Assembly: GCF_023101145.1 (NCBI RefSeq)
Contig: NZ_CP073714.1
Coordinates: 620,001-684,000, forward strand
Source of the DNA: Paenibacillus pabuli
Lineage (GTDB): Bacteria > Bacillota > Bacilli > Paenibacillales > Paenibacillaceae
DNA: 64,000 nucleotides
Reading direction: 5' to 3'
Positions 45,105 to 53,452 of this stretch are shown here, piece by piece. A program made the position numbers and the translations under genes. Under the pieces are notes generated by a model. It had not been told where the DNA came from, did no database searches, and saw only the letters and a program-made list of their open reading frames with translations. Within the stretch, counting starts at the first letter, position 1, and every line of letters begins with the position of its first letter.

Positions 45105-46382
45105 ATGAAAGTTTGGAAGCTGTCTGAGGACTCTGTTAATCAATTACTTGATTTTACAGAAGTACGAGGAGTGAACGAGGGTATTAATAAAGGGAACTCA
45201 CTCGCTAAATTATGGAATGAAGTAGAGATGATTACGTATAGTGAAGGAGAATCTGCTGATATTTACAGCATTGCAAGTCAAGTAACAGATTTAGTTTTGA
45301 AAGAGCGTGCTGCGAATATATTAAGTGATTTACTAAAAGACAAGGTTGAACTTTTGCCAGTACATCATAATAAAGAGAAATACTACGTAATGAATATATT
45401 GAATATTTTAGATTGTGTTGATATAGATCAGTCTATACCTAGTAAATATGGTGGATTTAAGAAGTTTGTATTTGAGGAAAATGAAATTCAAAACCAGCAT
45501 ATTTTCAAGACGTTGTCTTACAACTACGAAATCCAGAATGAGCCGTTTATTTCGAGTCAAACGTTTGTTTCCGATGAGTTCAAACAACGCGTCGAAGAGG
45601 CAGGGTTACAGGGATTTCGCTTCCGCCTAGCTTGGTCAAGCGAACCAGAAGCATACGTGGAACGCAATCCACGGATTCGAGTAACGGATCGTCAGGATGC
45701 AGAGACACATATCAGCACATTCTATGGACCTATTCATAATATGATTCCCGCGGAGTCGAACGATGCAGGCGATCCTGAAATCTACATAACCGAACCGACT
45801 CCTGCCGTACCGTATCAAACGCTCGTTTCTTTTGGAAACAGTTACTTCCGGGGTGTGACACCAGCTTCGCTGGACACCGGATATGCAGAAATTGTTATGC
45901 ATCTACCAGCGGATGCGCAGTTGACGAAAGAAAACTGGGAGAATCGTCCGCTTGGCTGGGTCGTATCTATGATGCGACATTTTGTAAAAGAAATCATGCA
46001 GCGTGGATATTTTACAGGACAATGGCTCGTTTTCCCCAACCAAAGTGAGGAGGATCTGGCGGACACCTATCGTGAGATGTTTAGCGAGACAGGAGTACCT
46101 GCGCATACAAAAACCCTACCGTATGACGACAGTACCACCTACTGCGGAGTTATGATTGTCCCGCCATTGCCGCAATGTTCAGGTGCGTTGAACATGCCGT
46201 ACCGGGATGAGGGCAAGGAGATGGAGGGCGAATGGCCGATCTATTTCCATACGTTGCTGCCTTTGTACCGGGAGGAGATCATACACTTTTTTGAAAAGGG
46301 ACGGGATTCGCTGATCAGCAAGTTGATGGCCAATGGTGTTGAGGCAGTATATCAGTGGGACCGGAAAAATAGTTGCCTGTAG
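45105..46382 (+). CDS. Imm11-SUFU fusion immunity candidate, cassette 5
   Basis: 425 residues. The first ~180 residues have the Imm11 pattern (IASQVTDLVLKERAANILS, LLPVHHNKEKYYVMNILNIL, FVSDEFKQRVEEAGLQGFRF). The rest matches the suppressor-of-fused (SUFU) family: YAEIVMHLPADAQLTKENWE, LGWVVSMMRHFVKEIMQRGY, FPNQSEEDLADTYREMFSET. Both families occur as immunity proteins. The DNA changes from AT-rich before about 45550 to near 50% GC after, so the fusion looks recent. Weak GAGGAG site before ATG. It follows the AHH toxin by 18 nt. Confidence 0.75.
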   Translation: MKVWKLSEDSVNQLLDFTEVRGVNEGINKGNSLAKLWNEVEMITYSEGESADIYSIASQVTDLVLKERAANILSDLLKDKVELLPVHHNKEKYYVMNILNILDCVDIDQSIPSKYGGFKKFVFEENEIQNQHIFKTLSYNYEIQNEPFISSQTFVSDEFKQRVEEAGLQGFRFRLAWSSEPEAYVERNPRIRVTDRQDAETHISTFYGPIHNMIPAESNDAGDPEIYITEPTPAVPYQTLVSFGNSYFRGVTPASLDTGYAEIVMHLPADAQLTKENWENRPLGWVVSMMRHFVKEIMQRGYFTGQWLVFPNQSEEDLADTYREMFSETGVPAHTKTLPYDDSTTYCGVMIVPPLPQCSGALNMPYRDEGKEMEGEWPIYFHTLLPLYREEIIHFFEKGRDSLISKLMANGVEAVYQWDRKNSCL

Positions 46383-46428
46383 ATAATTGAAATACTTGAA
46401 GAGATAGAATAAGTATAGCTGTTAAAAA

Positions 46429-46469
46429 AACAGATCGATCTTGGTCAAAGAGATCGATCTGTTTTTTTT
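46429..46469 (+). terminator. Terminator closing the toxin island
   Basis: AACAGATCGATCT (46429-46441) pairs with AGATCGATCTGTT (46451-46463), then TTTTTT. It shares the AACAG...CTGTT ends of R1-R4 but not their bodies. Confidence 0.85.
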
Positions 46470-46495
46470 GTTGAAGACTTTGGGGATAAGCACAT

Positions 46496-46572
46496 ATTTG
46501 AAAATTGAAGTGCGTATATACACATCCAATTTGAGACTTTCTACATATTCAAAATATTCCATAAAATTCCGA
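46496..46572. repeat. Flanking direct repeat, right copy
   Basis: 77 nt matching 27999-28075 at 74 positions. It precedes the degenerate M48-like gene as the left copy precedes the VgrG operon. Confidence 0.9.
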
Positions 46573-46616
46573 TTCATTTAAATAACAGATTTAGATTTAA
46601 ATGAAAGGGAGGGCGT

Positions 46617-46642
46617 CATCGAACTTTATCATCGAACTTTAT
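46617..46642. repeat. Tandem 13-bp duplication
   Basis: CATCGAACTTTAT occurs twice in a row (46617-46629 and 46630-46642), in the leader of the next gene. Confidence 0.9.
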
Positions 46643-46674
46643 TAGAATTTGACATTACATAGTGTAGTTGAGGA

Positions 46675-47928
46675 GTGAAAGGAATTTTGCATTACACAGA
46701 GCAAGAGACTTGTCCGGAATGTGCAAACAAGATGAAAGTGAATCCGGGGTATAGCACCTGGTGTGAGAAGTGTAATTGGAATGTTTATGAGGATGAAAGA
46801 GGACAAGGAAAAGATGAAGGATTAAACGGGATGAACAGGAATGCTGATGAACGATCACCAGACCGATTGTTAGAGGAGTTTAAGTATAACGTCAATCGGG
46901 AACTTCCCTTCACGAAACAGAGGTTTTACACCTATTTGGTTGCTCTAACCGTACATCTGTCAACGTTATCCATTTTGGGCGTAGCCATCTTTTTCTTTTC
47001 AACCAATTCAACATGGCTGGGTATATTTGGTATTGCATTGCTTTCCCTCTGGATCACAATTATATTGCCCTACCGGAAGCGACTTCCGGGCAGGGTGATC
47101 TCTAGAGACGAATATCCAGAACTGTATGGAATGATTGACGAGATTGGGGATCGCTTGAACGTTCCACCTGTGGATATGGTCATCATTAGTGAAGAATATA
47201 ATGCATACAACCTGTATCTCAAAAGAAAAAAGAGAGCACTTGTCCTGGGCATTCCCTTTTTTGCAGCCCTGACGTTACAGGAGAAGATAGCCGCCATCAG
47301 TCACCATATGAGTCAATTTGCACATCCGAACATTTCCAACAGTTCATTGGTCGAGAGAGCCATGCATGTACTGAATTCTTGGATTGACACCGTTGATCCA
47401 CAAGGTAGCGGCCTGTTATATTGGGTGGTGTTTCCACTTATAATACTACGCTTATTGTTATTTGCTGTTATAGGCGGTATCTATGTATTGTTAATCAAAA
47501 GCATGCGGAATGAGATGCAGCGAGTATTCTACATCGCAGATAATGAAGCATCGGAGACAGCTGGCAGTGAAGCAGTATTATCTCTATTATTGAAGGCCGA
47601 GATGGAAGGTCTTTTTGCACAAACGGCTGAACAGGTTGCGGAATATCAATATAACAAAGAGCTGTATGAGGAGTTTAGAAAACGGATTTCTGCCGTTCCA
47701 ACTCAGGAAATTCTTCGGATTCAGCGGATACAGGAAATGAATGATACTCAGAACCGTAGTTATCATCCTCCAATGAAAAATCGCATCGAATTGATACGTG
47801 AGCACTGGGCGATGATTCCTGCGTATCGGCCGGATGCTGCTAAAGAACGAAGAATCAATGAGGAGTTTCGACAGCTGGAACAGCGTTCCCAGAAAATTCT
47901 TCTTAACGATCTAAGGGATGCAAGTTAA
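46675..47928 (+). CDS. Degenerate M48-like membrane protein with zinc ribbon
   Basis: 417 residues. A cytoplasmic ribbon C13-x2-C16...C30-x2-C33 comes first, then two membrane helices (YLVALTVHLSTLSILGVAIF and WLGIFGIALLSLWITIIL), then an HtpX/M48-like body: RDEYPELYGMIDEIGDRLNV, FFAALTLQEKIAAISHHMSQ. The catalytic HExxH is H210-H-M-S-Q214, so both the Glu and the second His are missing, and it cannot be an active M48 peptidase. A further membrane segment lies near 255-285. Start is GTG 46675 or TTG 46687; the ribosome sites are ambiguous. It carries the island's upstream repeat, so it may be co-regulated with the VgrG operon. Confidence 0.72.
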   Translation: MKGILHYTEQETCPECANKMKVNPGYSTWCEKCNWNVYEDERGQGKDEGLNGMNRNADERSPDRLLEEFKYNVNRELPFTKQRFYTYLVALTVHLSTLSILGVAIFFFSTNSTWLGIFGIALLSLWITIILPYRKRLPGRVISRDEYPELYGMIDEIGDRLNVPPVDMVIISEEYNAYNLYLKRKKRALVLGIPFFAALTLQEKIAAISHHMSQFAHPNISNSSLVERAMHVLNSWIDTVDPQGSGLLYWVVFPLIILRLLLFAVIGGIYVLLIKSMRNEMQRVFYIADNEASETAGSEAVLSLLLKAEMEGLFAQTAEQVAEYQYNKELYEEFRKRISAVPTQEILRIQRIQEMNDTQNRSYHPPMKNRIELIREHWAMIPAYRPDAAKERRINEEFRQLEQRSQKILLNDLRDAS

Positions 47929-48031
47929 CCCTCTGTATTCTCAATTGCATATAGTATAGAAAACAGGACAGCACCAACCAATAATTGGTATGATGCGCCC
48001 TAGTTTTAAAGTGGTTTATTGCGTTTAGAAT

Positions 48032-48313
48032 TTAACGGTCGCCACGCTGAAAGTGTCTTCGTGGGTGAGTGATCTTGCCGATTTTATCGGTGTCATTCTC
48101 TTTGGGAACCAAACGCTCGTCAGTACGACCTTCATGATGGTTGTCAAAAGCGAATTCCGTCAGTTCCCACTCGGTCTTGCCGAGAACGGGATCGGCCGGG
48201 AAGTGTTGTCCGCGATGCAGATGTTCTTCTTGTCCTGCTTCATTGGTGTATATCCCGTCCACTTCCACCTTTTCATGCGAAAGGGGCAGCATTTCTTTTT
48301 CTTTCTGATCCAT
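48032..48313 (-). CDS. Hypothetical protein, 93 residues
   Basis: No family recognised with confidence. A hydrophilic protein with GIYTNEAGQEEHLHRGQHFP and TEWELTEF, rich in His, Glu and Arg, and no membrane segment. AAGGAGG stands 10 nt before the ATG. It converges with the M48-like gene. Confidence 0.6.
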   Translation of the reverse strand: MDQKEKEMLPLSHEKVEVDGIYTNEAGQEEHLHRGQHFPADPVLGKTEWELTEFAFDNHHEGRTDERLVPKENDTDKIGKITHPRRHFQRGDR

Positions 48314-48709
48314 AAAACAACGCCTCCTTAGATCCCAGTATTTTAACTGTATGGGTTGTCCGTGATAATATCCCCCGAATAGTTCGGTGTTATGCTGGAT
48401 ATATTAATTCCGTATAGAAATGCCATATGTATAATATATGATTCGGAATTAAACTTTTTGGGCTTAAAAACCGTTATAAATATTAGGCAAAATTGTCAAG
48501 TCGAAAGATACTTCCGAATATGCTACAATAAGATTATGATTCAAACTGGATCATATCGGGTATTTATAGTGTCAGGTACTTGCTTCAGCAAGGTTCCCGA
48601 CCTAAAGCTTGCTTTGAGCCGCGCACACAACTTCATGGATGGCATTTAAGACTTATTCGGCATTCTCTAAACGGAGCATTCACTTTCAACGTTTTGGGAG
48701 GGAATTACA
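48314..48709. other. 396-nt leader region between divergent small genes
   Basis: Contains TACAAT at 48524-48529 preceded by TATGC (extended -10 like), with no clear -35, and a CTTGC-TTCA-GCAAG hairpin near 48580-48594. No coding frame is convincing. Confidence 0.4.
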
Positions 48710-48898
48710 ATGGCAACGAAAGGTCACAATGAGGTCAAAGAAAGTTTGAGGGAAATGACTCGGATTTTCCGTCCTAAAGATCCAAAAAAATTCGTGAAGG
48801 AGTACGTGAGAAAATACCGGATTACGGGTGGATACGAGGAAGAGTTGACTTCTGTGGTTGAGCATGAGCTTGTCAAGATGGATTCTTCCGTGTCCTGA
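48710..48898 (+). CDS. Hypothetical protein, 62 residues
   Basis: A short basic protein (VKESLREMTRIFRPKDPKKF, then YVRKYRITGGYEEELTSVVE), soluble, no family recognised. TGGGAGGG lies 8 nt before ATG and a strong terminator follows, so it is a real gene. Confidence 0.7.
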   Translation: MATKGHNEVKESLREMTRIFRPKDPKKFVKEYVRKYRITGGYEEELTSVVEHELVKMDSSVS

Positions 48899-48938
48899 AA
48901 CACACACAACTCTGATTATACTGTTCCGATATGAATAG

Positions 48939-48978
48939 AACCGTCTCCCGGGCGTTAAGCTCCGGCAGACGGTTTTTT
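48939..48978 (+). terminator. Terminator after the 62-residue gene
   Basis: AACCGTCT (48939-48946) pairs with AGACGGTT (48967-48974), followed by a T-run. Confidence 0.85.
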
Positions 48979-49135
48979 TTGCTTGGAAAATGATATGTAC
49001 AATATTTCAAAGGAGCCACTCGTTTACCTAAAAGCAAACCGAATAAGCTGTAGAGCTTCACTCCATTTTTGGGGGCTTTGTTCCATGCCTGCTGCATATA
49101 CATGGAAGTACACACACATATGGCAGGAAGGATGA

Positions 49136-49897
49136 ATGCATGTGGACCCCATTTTGAAAACGAAAGAAGAGATTGGCTACATGCGGGAAGCGGGACGAAT
49201 CCTGCGAAGCTGTCACGATCTTATTGAAAAGTGGCTCGCCCCTGGTGTAACGACGGGAGACATTGATGAGCGGGTAGAGGCTTTTTTGGCTAAGAACGGG
49301 GCCACACCTGAGCAAAAGGGATACAGGGGCTATCCTTATGCGACATGCGCTTCAGTTAATGAAGTGGTTTGCCACGGCTTCCCGAATGATCGGAAACTGG
49401 TCGAAGGGGATGTGGTGACCATTGATATGGTGGTGAACAAAGATGGCTGGCTTGCCGATTCTGCCTGGACGTATGGGATCGGTGAACAACGCAGGTCCAT
49501 TCGCAAGCTGATGAATCGTACAGAAAAGGCCCTGCATAAGGCGATAGCACAGGCCGTACCAGGAAATACGCTGGGGGATATCGGGAACGCGATTGAACGG
49601 ACAGCAAGGCTGTATCGTTATGGGATTGTGAAGCCTCTTATTGGTCATGGGATCGGCCAATATATTCATGAACCCCCGAATGTACTCCCTTATGGGAAGC
49701 GGAGATCGGGCATGATGCTCACGGAGGGCATGGTCATCACGATCGAGCCCATATTTACCAAGGGAAGCTCTGGAGCGGTTGTATGGGATGAAGACGGATG
49801 GACAGTGAGAACAGTGGATGGAAGCTGGGGCGTCCAGTATGAGCATACGGTAGCCATCACAAGTGATGGTCCTCTTATACTGACAGACGGGACTTGA
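49136..49897 (+). CDS. map: Methionine aminopeptidase type I (YflG/MapB-like)
   Basis: 253-residue metalloprotease that removes the initiator Met from nascent proteins. Metal ligands lie in VVTIDMVVNKDGWLADSAW (two Asp), IGHGIGQYIHEPP (His), ITIEPIF and VQYEHTVAI (two Glu). The N-terminal ILKTKEEIGYMREAGRILRS is typical of type I enzymes. GGAAGGATGA precedes ATG. A solitary copy outside the ribosomal operon, as B. subtilis yflG, so it may be a second isozyme. Terminator-like hairpin at 49964. Confidence 0.9.
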   Translation: MHVDPILKTKEEIGYMREAGRILRSCHDLIEKWLAPGVTTGDIDERVEAFLAKNGATPEQKGYRGYPYATCASVNEVVCHGFPNDRKLVEGDVVTIDMVVNKDGWLADSAWTYGIGEQRRSIRKLMNRTEKALHKAIAQAVPGNTLGDIGNAIERTARLYRYGIVKPLIGHGIGQYIHEPPNVLPYGKRRSGMMLTEGMVITIEPIFTKGSSGAVVWDEDGWTVRTVDGSWGVQYEHTVAITSDGPLILTDGT

Positions 49898-49963
49898 AAG
49901 GTTTATCTATAGCAGGATGGTAAGGGTGCTGCATTATGGAATCCGGGGTGTACAATAGCTTGG

Positions 49964-50004
49964 GCTCCATGCCGTTTTGGTTTTAAAAGGAAGCGGTATG
50001 GAGC
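49964..50004 (+). terminator. Hairpin after map
   Basis: GCTCCATGCCG (49964-49974) pairs with CGGTATGGAGC (49994-50004), one G-U; only TTT follows. The stretch 50005-50210 to the next regulatory site holds nothing I can name. Confidence 0.5.
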
Positions 50005-50210
50005 TTTACTGAGCTTCCAGGAGTTGTAAGAGAGGCAACCGTAACCGTGAGTTTCCTTTTTGCATAATACTGCATGTTTTCAATGTGAGAAAAATCGCTA
50101 AAAAAATCAATTTCATCACCGAAATTTGGCAAAAATTTTCAAAAGTAGAGAGTAATATTTTTAACTGAAATCGGTTACAAATCAAGTTGTGGTGCGGTTT
50201 TTTACATATA

Positions 50211-50228
50211 GTGAACAATTTGTGAACA
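50211..50228 (+). promoter_or_regulatory. Tandem GTGAACA activator-site candidate (ResD-like)
   Basis: GTGAACA occurs at 50211-50217 and 50222-50228, one helical turn (11 nt) apart. AATTTGTGAA resembles the TTTGTGAAT type ResD box, and ResD activates cta genes in B. subtilis. It ends 12 nt before the -35. Confidence 0.45.
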
Positions 50229-50240
50229 TGTGTCCAAAGA

Positions 50241-50269
50241 TTGACAAAATCATACCCTCAACTTATATT
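50241..50269 (+). promoter_or_regulatory. Sigma-A promoter of the cta operon
   Basis: TTGACA (50241-50246), 17-nt spacer, TATATT (50264-50269). This gives a leader of about 200 nt before ctaC. Confidence 0.8.
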
Positions 50270-50477
50270 TAATAAGTGATTGAACCATATAGAATGAATT
50301 GGAAGAATGCGCAGACATGCCCTTAGCAGGAAATGACGGGAGTGGTGGAAGCGTTATTTTTGTAAGCGTTCTGTATGTCGGACAGGATTACGTGCATCGT
50401 GCTGAAATGAACTGAGTTGAGTTTATTCCGTGCGACAACGGCAATCTACGAAAATGTAAGAAAAGTGGGGTAGATCA

Positions 50478-51530
50478 ATGATGAAACAGTGGCAGGTTGC
50501 AAAGCGAATTCTCCCCTTGCTGGCGGTGCTCTCTTTGCTGCTATCCGCATGCGGGCGGGAAGACTTGTCAGTAATGAAACCTCAGGGTCCTGTGGCGCAA
50601 GGCCAATATGATCTGATGAAGCTGTCCATTACGATTATGATCGTGGTGCTCATCATTGTATTTGCTATTGCTGCGTATGTGTTGATCCGGTTTCGCAGAC
50701 GAGCCGGGCAGAATGAAATGCCCGAACAGGTTGAAGGCAATTTTAAGCTGGAAGTAATATGGACAGCCATTCCGTTGTTACTCGTCATTGTCCTGGCAGT
50801 ACCGACGGTAAAAACAATTTTTGCCCAAGGCGAAGATCTGTCCAATGACAAAAATGCAATTCAGGTCAAAGTCACCTCGCATCAGTACTGGTGGGAATTC
50901 ACTTATCCTCAATATGATGTAACCACCGCTCAAGATCTCATCATCCCGACCGGAAAGAAAATCGCATTCGAATTGAAAACCGCTGACGTGCTTCACTCCT
51001 TCTGGGTGCCGTCACTTGCGGGTAAAATGGACACAAACCCGGATGGAACGCTTAACAAGTTCAGCTTCTCGGCGCCTAATGAAGGCGTTTACCGAGGTAA
51101 ATGTGCTGAATTATGCGGCAGATCGCATGCCTTTATGGAATTCAAGGTAAAAGCGGTCAGCCAGGAGTCCTTCGACAAATGGGTCAATGAAATGAAAGCT
51201 CCGGCAGTACTTCCGGAAGATACCCAATTGGCTGAGAAGTTCAAAACGAACTGCCTTTCTTGCCATGCAGTTGGGGATCAGGGTGGGCCAGTTGCGCCTA
51301 ACCTTACAGGTATCGGCGGGAAGCAATCCGTGGCAGGCATTTTGCTGAATCAGGGCGAAGGCCAGGAAGACGGTAATCCGGTGCTCGACAACATGAAAGA
51401 ATGGCTCCATGATCCACAATCCGTGAAGCCGGGCAATACGATGCCGAATCCCAAAGATCTTGGACTCACAGATGAAGAAATCGACGGAATTGCCGAATAT
51501 CTGGCCAATTACAAATTGGACTATGAATAG
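50478..51530 (+). CDS. ctaC: Cytochrome c oxidase subunit II with cytochrome c domain (caa3 type)
   Basis: 350-residue lipoprotein with a lipobox LLSAC. Two transmembrane helices follow (IMIVVLIIVFAIAAYVLIRF and VIWTAIPLLLVIVLAVPTV). The CuA domain has HQYWWEFTYPQ, VLHSFWVPSLAGKMD and C-A-E-L-C-G-x2-H-x2-M. A C-terminal cytochrome c domain has C259-LS-C262-H and a late Met in NTMPNP for haem c. So it receives electrons from cytochrome c and passes them to subunit I. GGGGTAGATC precedes ATG. Confidence 0.95.
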   Translation: MMKQWQVAKRILPLLAVLSLLLSACGREDLSVMKPQGPVAQGQYDLMKLSITIMIVVLIIVFAIAAYVLIRFRRRAGQNEMPEQVEGNFKLEVIWTAIPLLLVIVLAVPTVKTIFAQGEDLSNDKNAIQVKVTSHQYWWEFTYPQYDVTTAQDLIIPTGKKIAFELKTADVLHSFWVPSLAGKMDTNPDGTLNKFSFSAPNEGVYRGKCAELCGRSHAFMEFKVKAVSQESFDKWVNEMKAPAVLPEDTQLAEKFKTNCLSCHAVGDQGGPVAPNLTGIGGKQSVAGILLNQGEGQEDGNPVLDNMKEWLHDPQSVKPGNTMPNPKDLGLTDEEIDGIAEYLANYKLDYE

Positions 51531-51562
51531 AACAGCAAGGACGAAGAAGGGGGTACACAACC

Positions 51563-53452
51563 TTGGCTCATGCTCACAGCGTCAAGCGGTATAGGGGCTT
51601 GATGGATTGGATTACCACCGTCGATCACAAAAAAATCGCTGTGCTTTACTTAATTGCAGGTGGATTTTTCTTTGGAATCGGCGGCATTGAAGCCATTTTG
51701 ATTCGGATTCAGCTCATGAAACCGATGAATGATTTTGTGTCGGCACAGGTCTTCAACGAATTGATTACCATGCACGGAACAACGATGATTTTCCTTGGTG
51801 TCATGCCTATTATTTTTGCCGTTATGAATGCCGTTGTGCCTTTGCAGATTGGGGCGCGGGACGTAGCTTTCCCTTTTGTTAACGCGCTGGGCTTCTGGAC
51901 GTTCCTGTTTGGCGGACTGCTCTTGAACCTCAGCTGGTTGATGGGAGGAGCACCGGATGCCGGCTGGACTTCGTATACGCCACTCTCTGGCAGCGAGTAC
52001 AGTGGGACGCACGGTGTGGATTTCTATACGATAGGTCTCCAGATCGCCGGTCTGGGCACGCTCATCGGGGGTATTAACTTTCTCGCGACCATCATTACGA
52101 TGCGTGCACCGGGAATGTCCTATATGCGGATGCCGATGTTTACCTGGACCACATTCATTACATCAGCCATCATCCTTTTTGCATTCCCTGCCATTACGGT
52201 AGGACTTGTATTGTTAACGTTTGACCGTATACTGGGAGCCAACTTCTTCGATGTTGCAGGTGGCGGTAACCCGGTACTCTGGCAGCATATCTTCTGGATC
52301 TTCGGGCACCCGGAAGTATACATTCTCATATTGCCAGCATTTGGTATTATCTCTGAGGTTATTCCAACCTTTGCACGTAAAAGATTGTTTGGTTACAGCT
52401 CCATGGTGTTTGCAACGATCCTGATTGCCTTCTTGGGATTCATGGTATGGGCGCATCACATGTTTACGACAGGTTTGGGAACCGTCGCGAATGCATTGTT
52501 CTCGATATCTACCATGCTGATTGCTGTACCAACAGGGATCAAAATATTTAACTGGCTCTTTACGATGTGGGGTGGACAGATCCGTTTTACGGCAGCAAAT
52601 CTGTTTGCTGTAGGATTCGTTCCAACCTTCGTTATGGGTGGGGTTACCGGTGTCATGCTGGCCTCTGCGCCTGCGGATTTCCAGTTCCATGATACGTACT
52701 TTGTTGTCGCTCACTTCCATTACGTTATCGTTGGTGGATTGGTGCTAGGTTTGTTCTCAGGGTTACATTACTGGTGGCCGAAGATGTTCGGTCGCGTCCT
52801 GAGCGAAACGCTCGGGAAGTGGACGTTCTGGACGTTCATGATCGGTTTCCAACTAACGTTCTTTGTACAGCATTTCCTTGGTTTGATGGGGATGCAGCGT
52901 CGGATCGTTACATACTTGCCGAATCAGGATTTTGACCTGCTTAACCTGGTCAGCTCCGTTGGTGCATTCCTGATGGGTGTCGGGGTTATCATGTTCCTCG
53001 TGAACATCGTAATTACAACGAGAAAACCAGCAGATGCACCGAATGATCCGTGGGAAGATGGCCGTACGTTGGAATGGTCGATTCCGTCTCCACCACCGGA
53101 ATACAACTTTAAGCAGACGCCTCTGGTACGTGGAATTGATGCGTATTGGAAGGAAAAGATGGCAGGACATACGGAGATGACACCGGCCGAACCTGTAGGT
53201 TCGATCCATATGCCGTCAGCGACTCCACTGCCGTTTGTAATGTCTGTCGGTATATTCATTGCCGGACTGGGTCTCATGTTCAGCAAGGATGATTTTGGGA
53301 ATGCGTTTATGAACGGATTGTTCAACAATTATATTGTGGTCATTATTGGCCTTCTGATTACATTTGGTGCAATGGCGCTGCGGTCACTCTACGATGATCA
53401 TGGCTGGCATATCGAACCGGAGGATCAGGATGAGAAGGGGGTTAGAACATGA
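51563..53452 (+). CDS. ctaD: Cytochrome c oxidase subunit I
   Basis: 629-residue core subunit with 12 or more membrane helices. Haem and CuB ligands: TMHGTTMIFLGVMP (His), FGHPEVYILILPAFGI (His and cross-linked Tyr), WAHHMFTTG (two His), VVAHFHYVIVGG (two His). It reduces O2 to water and pumps protons. The start is TTG 51563 with GAAGGGGG upstream, since MAHAHSVKRYRGLMDWITT is the normal N-terminus. Stop overlaps ctaE by 4 nt. Confidence 0.95.
   Translation: MAHAHSVKRYRGLMDWITTVDHKKIAVLYLIAGGFFFGIGGIEAILIRIQLMKPMNDFVSAQVFNELITMHGTTMIFLGVMPIIFAVMNAVVPLQIGARDVAFPFVNALGFWTFLFGGLLLNLSWLMGGAPDAGWTSYTPLSGSEYSGTHGVDFYTIGLQIAGLGTLIGGINFLATIITMRAPGMSYMRMPMFTWTTFITSAIILFAFPAITVGLVLLTFDRILGANFFDVAGGGNPVLWQHIFWIFGHPEVYILILPAFGIISEVIPTFARKRLFGYSSMVFATILIAFLGFMVWAHHMFTTGLGTVANALFSISTMLIAVPTGIKIFNWLFTMWGGQIRFTAANLFAVGFVPTFVMGGVTGVMLASAPADFQFHDTYFVVAHFHYVIVGGLVLGLFSGLHYWWPKMFGRVLSETLGKWTFWTFMIGFQLTFFVQHFLGLMGMQRRIVTYLPNQDFDLLNLVSSVGAFLMGVGVIMFLVNIVITTRKPADAPNDPWEDGRTLEWSIPSPPPEYNFKQTPLVRGIDAYWKEKMAGHTEMTPAEPVGSIHMPSATPLPFVMSVGIFIAGLGLMFSKDDFGNAFMNGLFNNYIVVIIGLLITFGAMALRSLYDDHGWHIEPEDQDEKGVRT

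Noticed and set aside
28140..46382. Ordinary prophage
   Set aside because: No integrase, terminase, capsid, portal, sheath, tape measure or lysis gene; only tip-type proteins and toxins. The missing tail parts could be elsewhere, but the window does not show a prophage.
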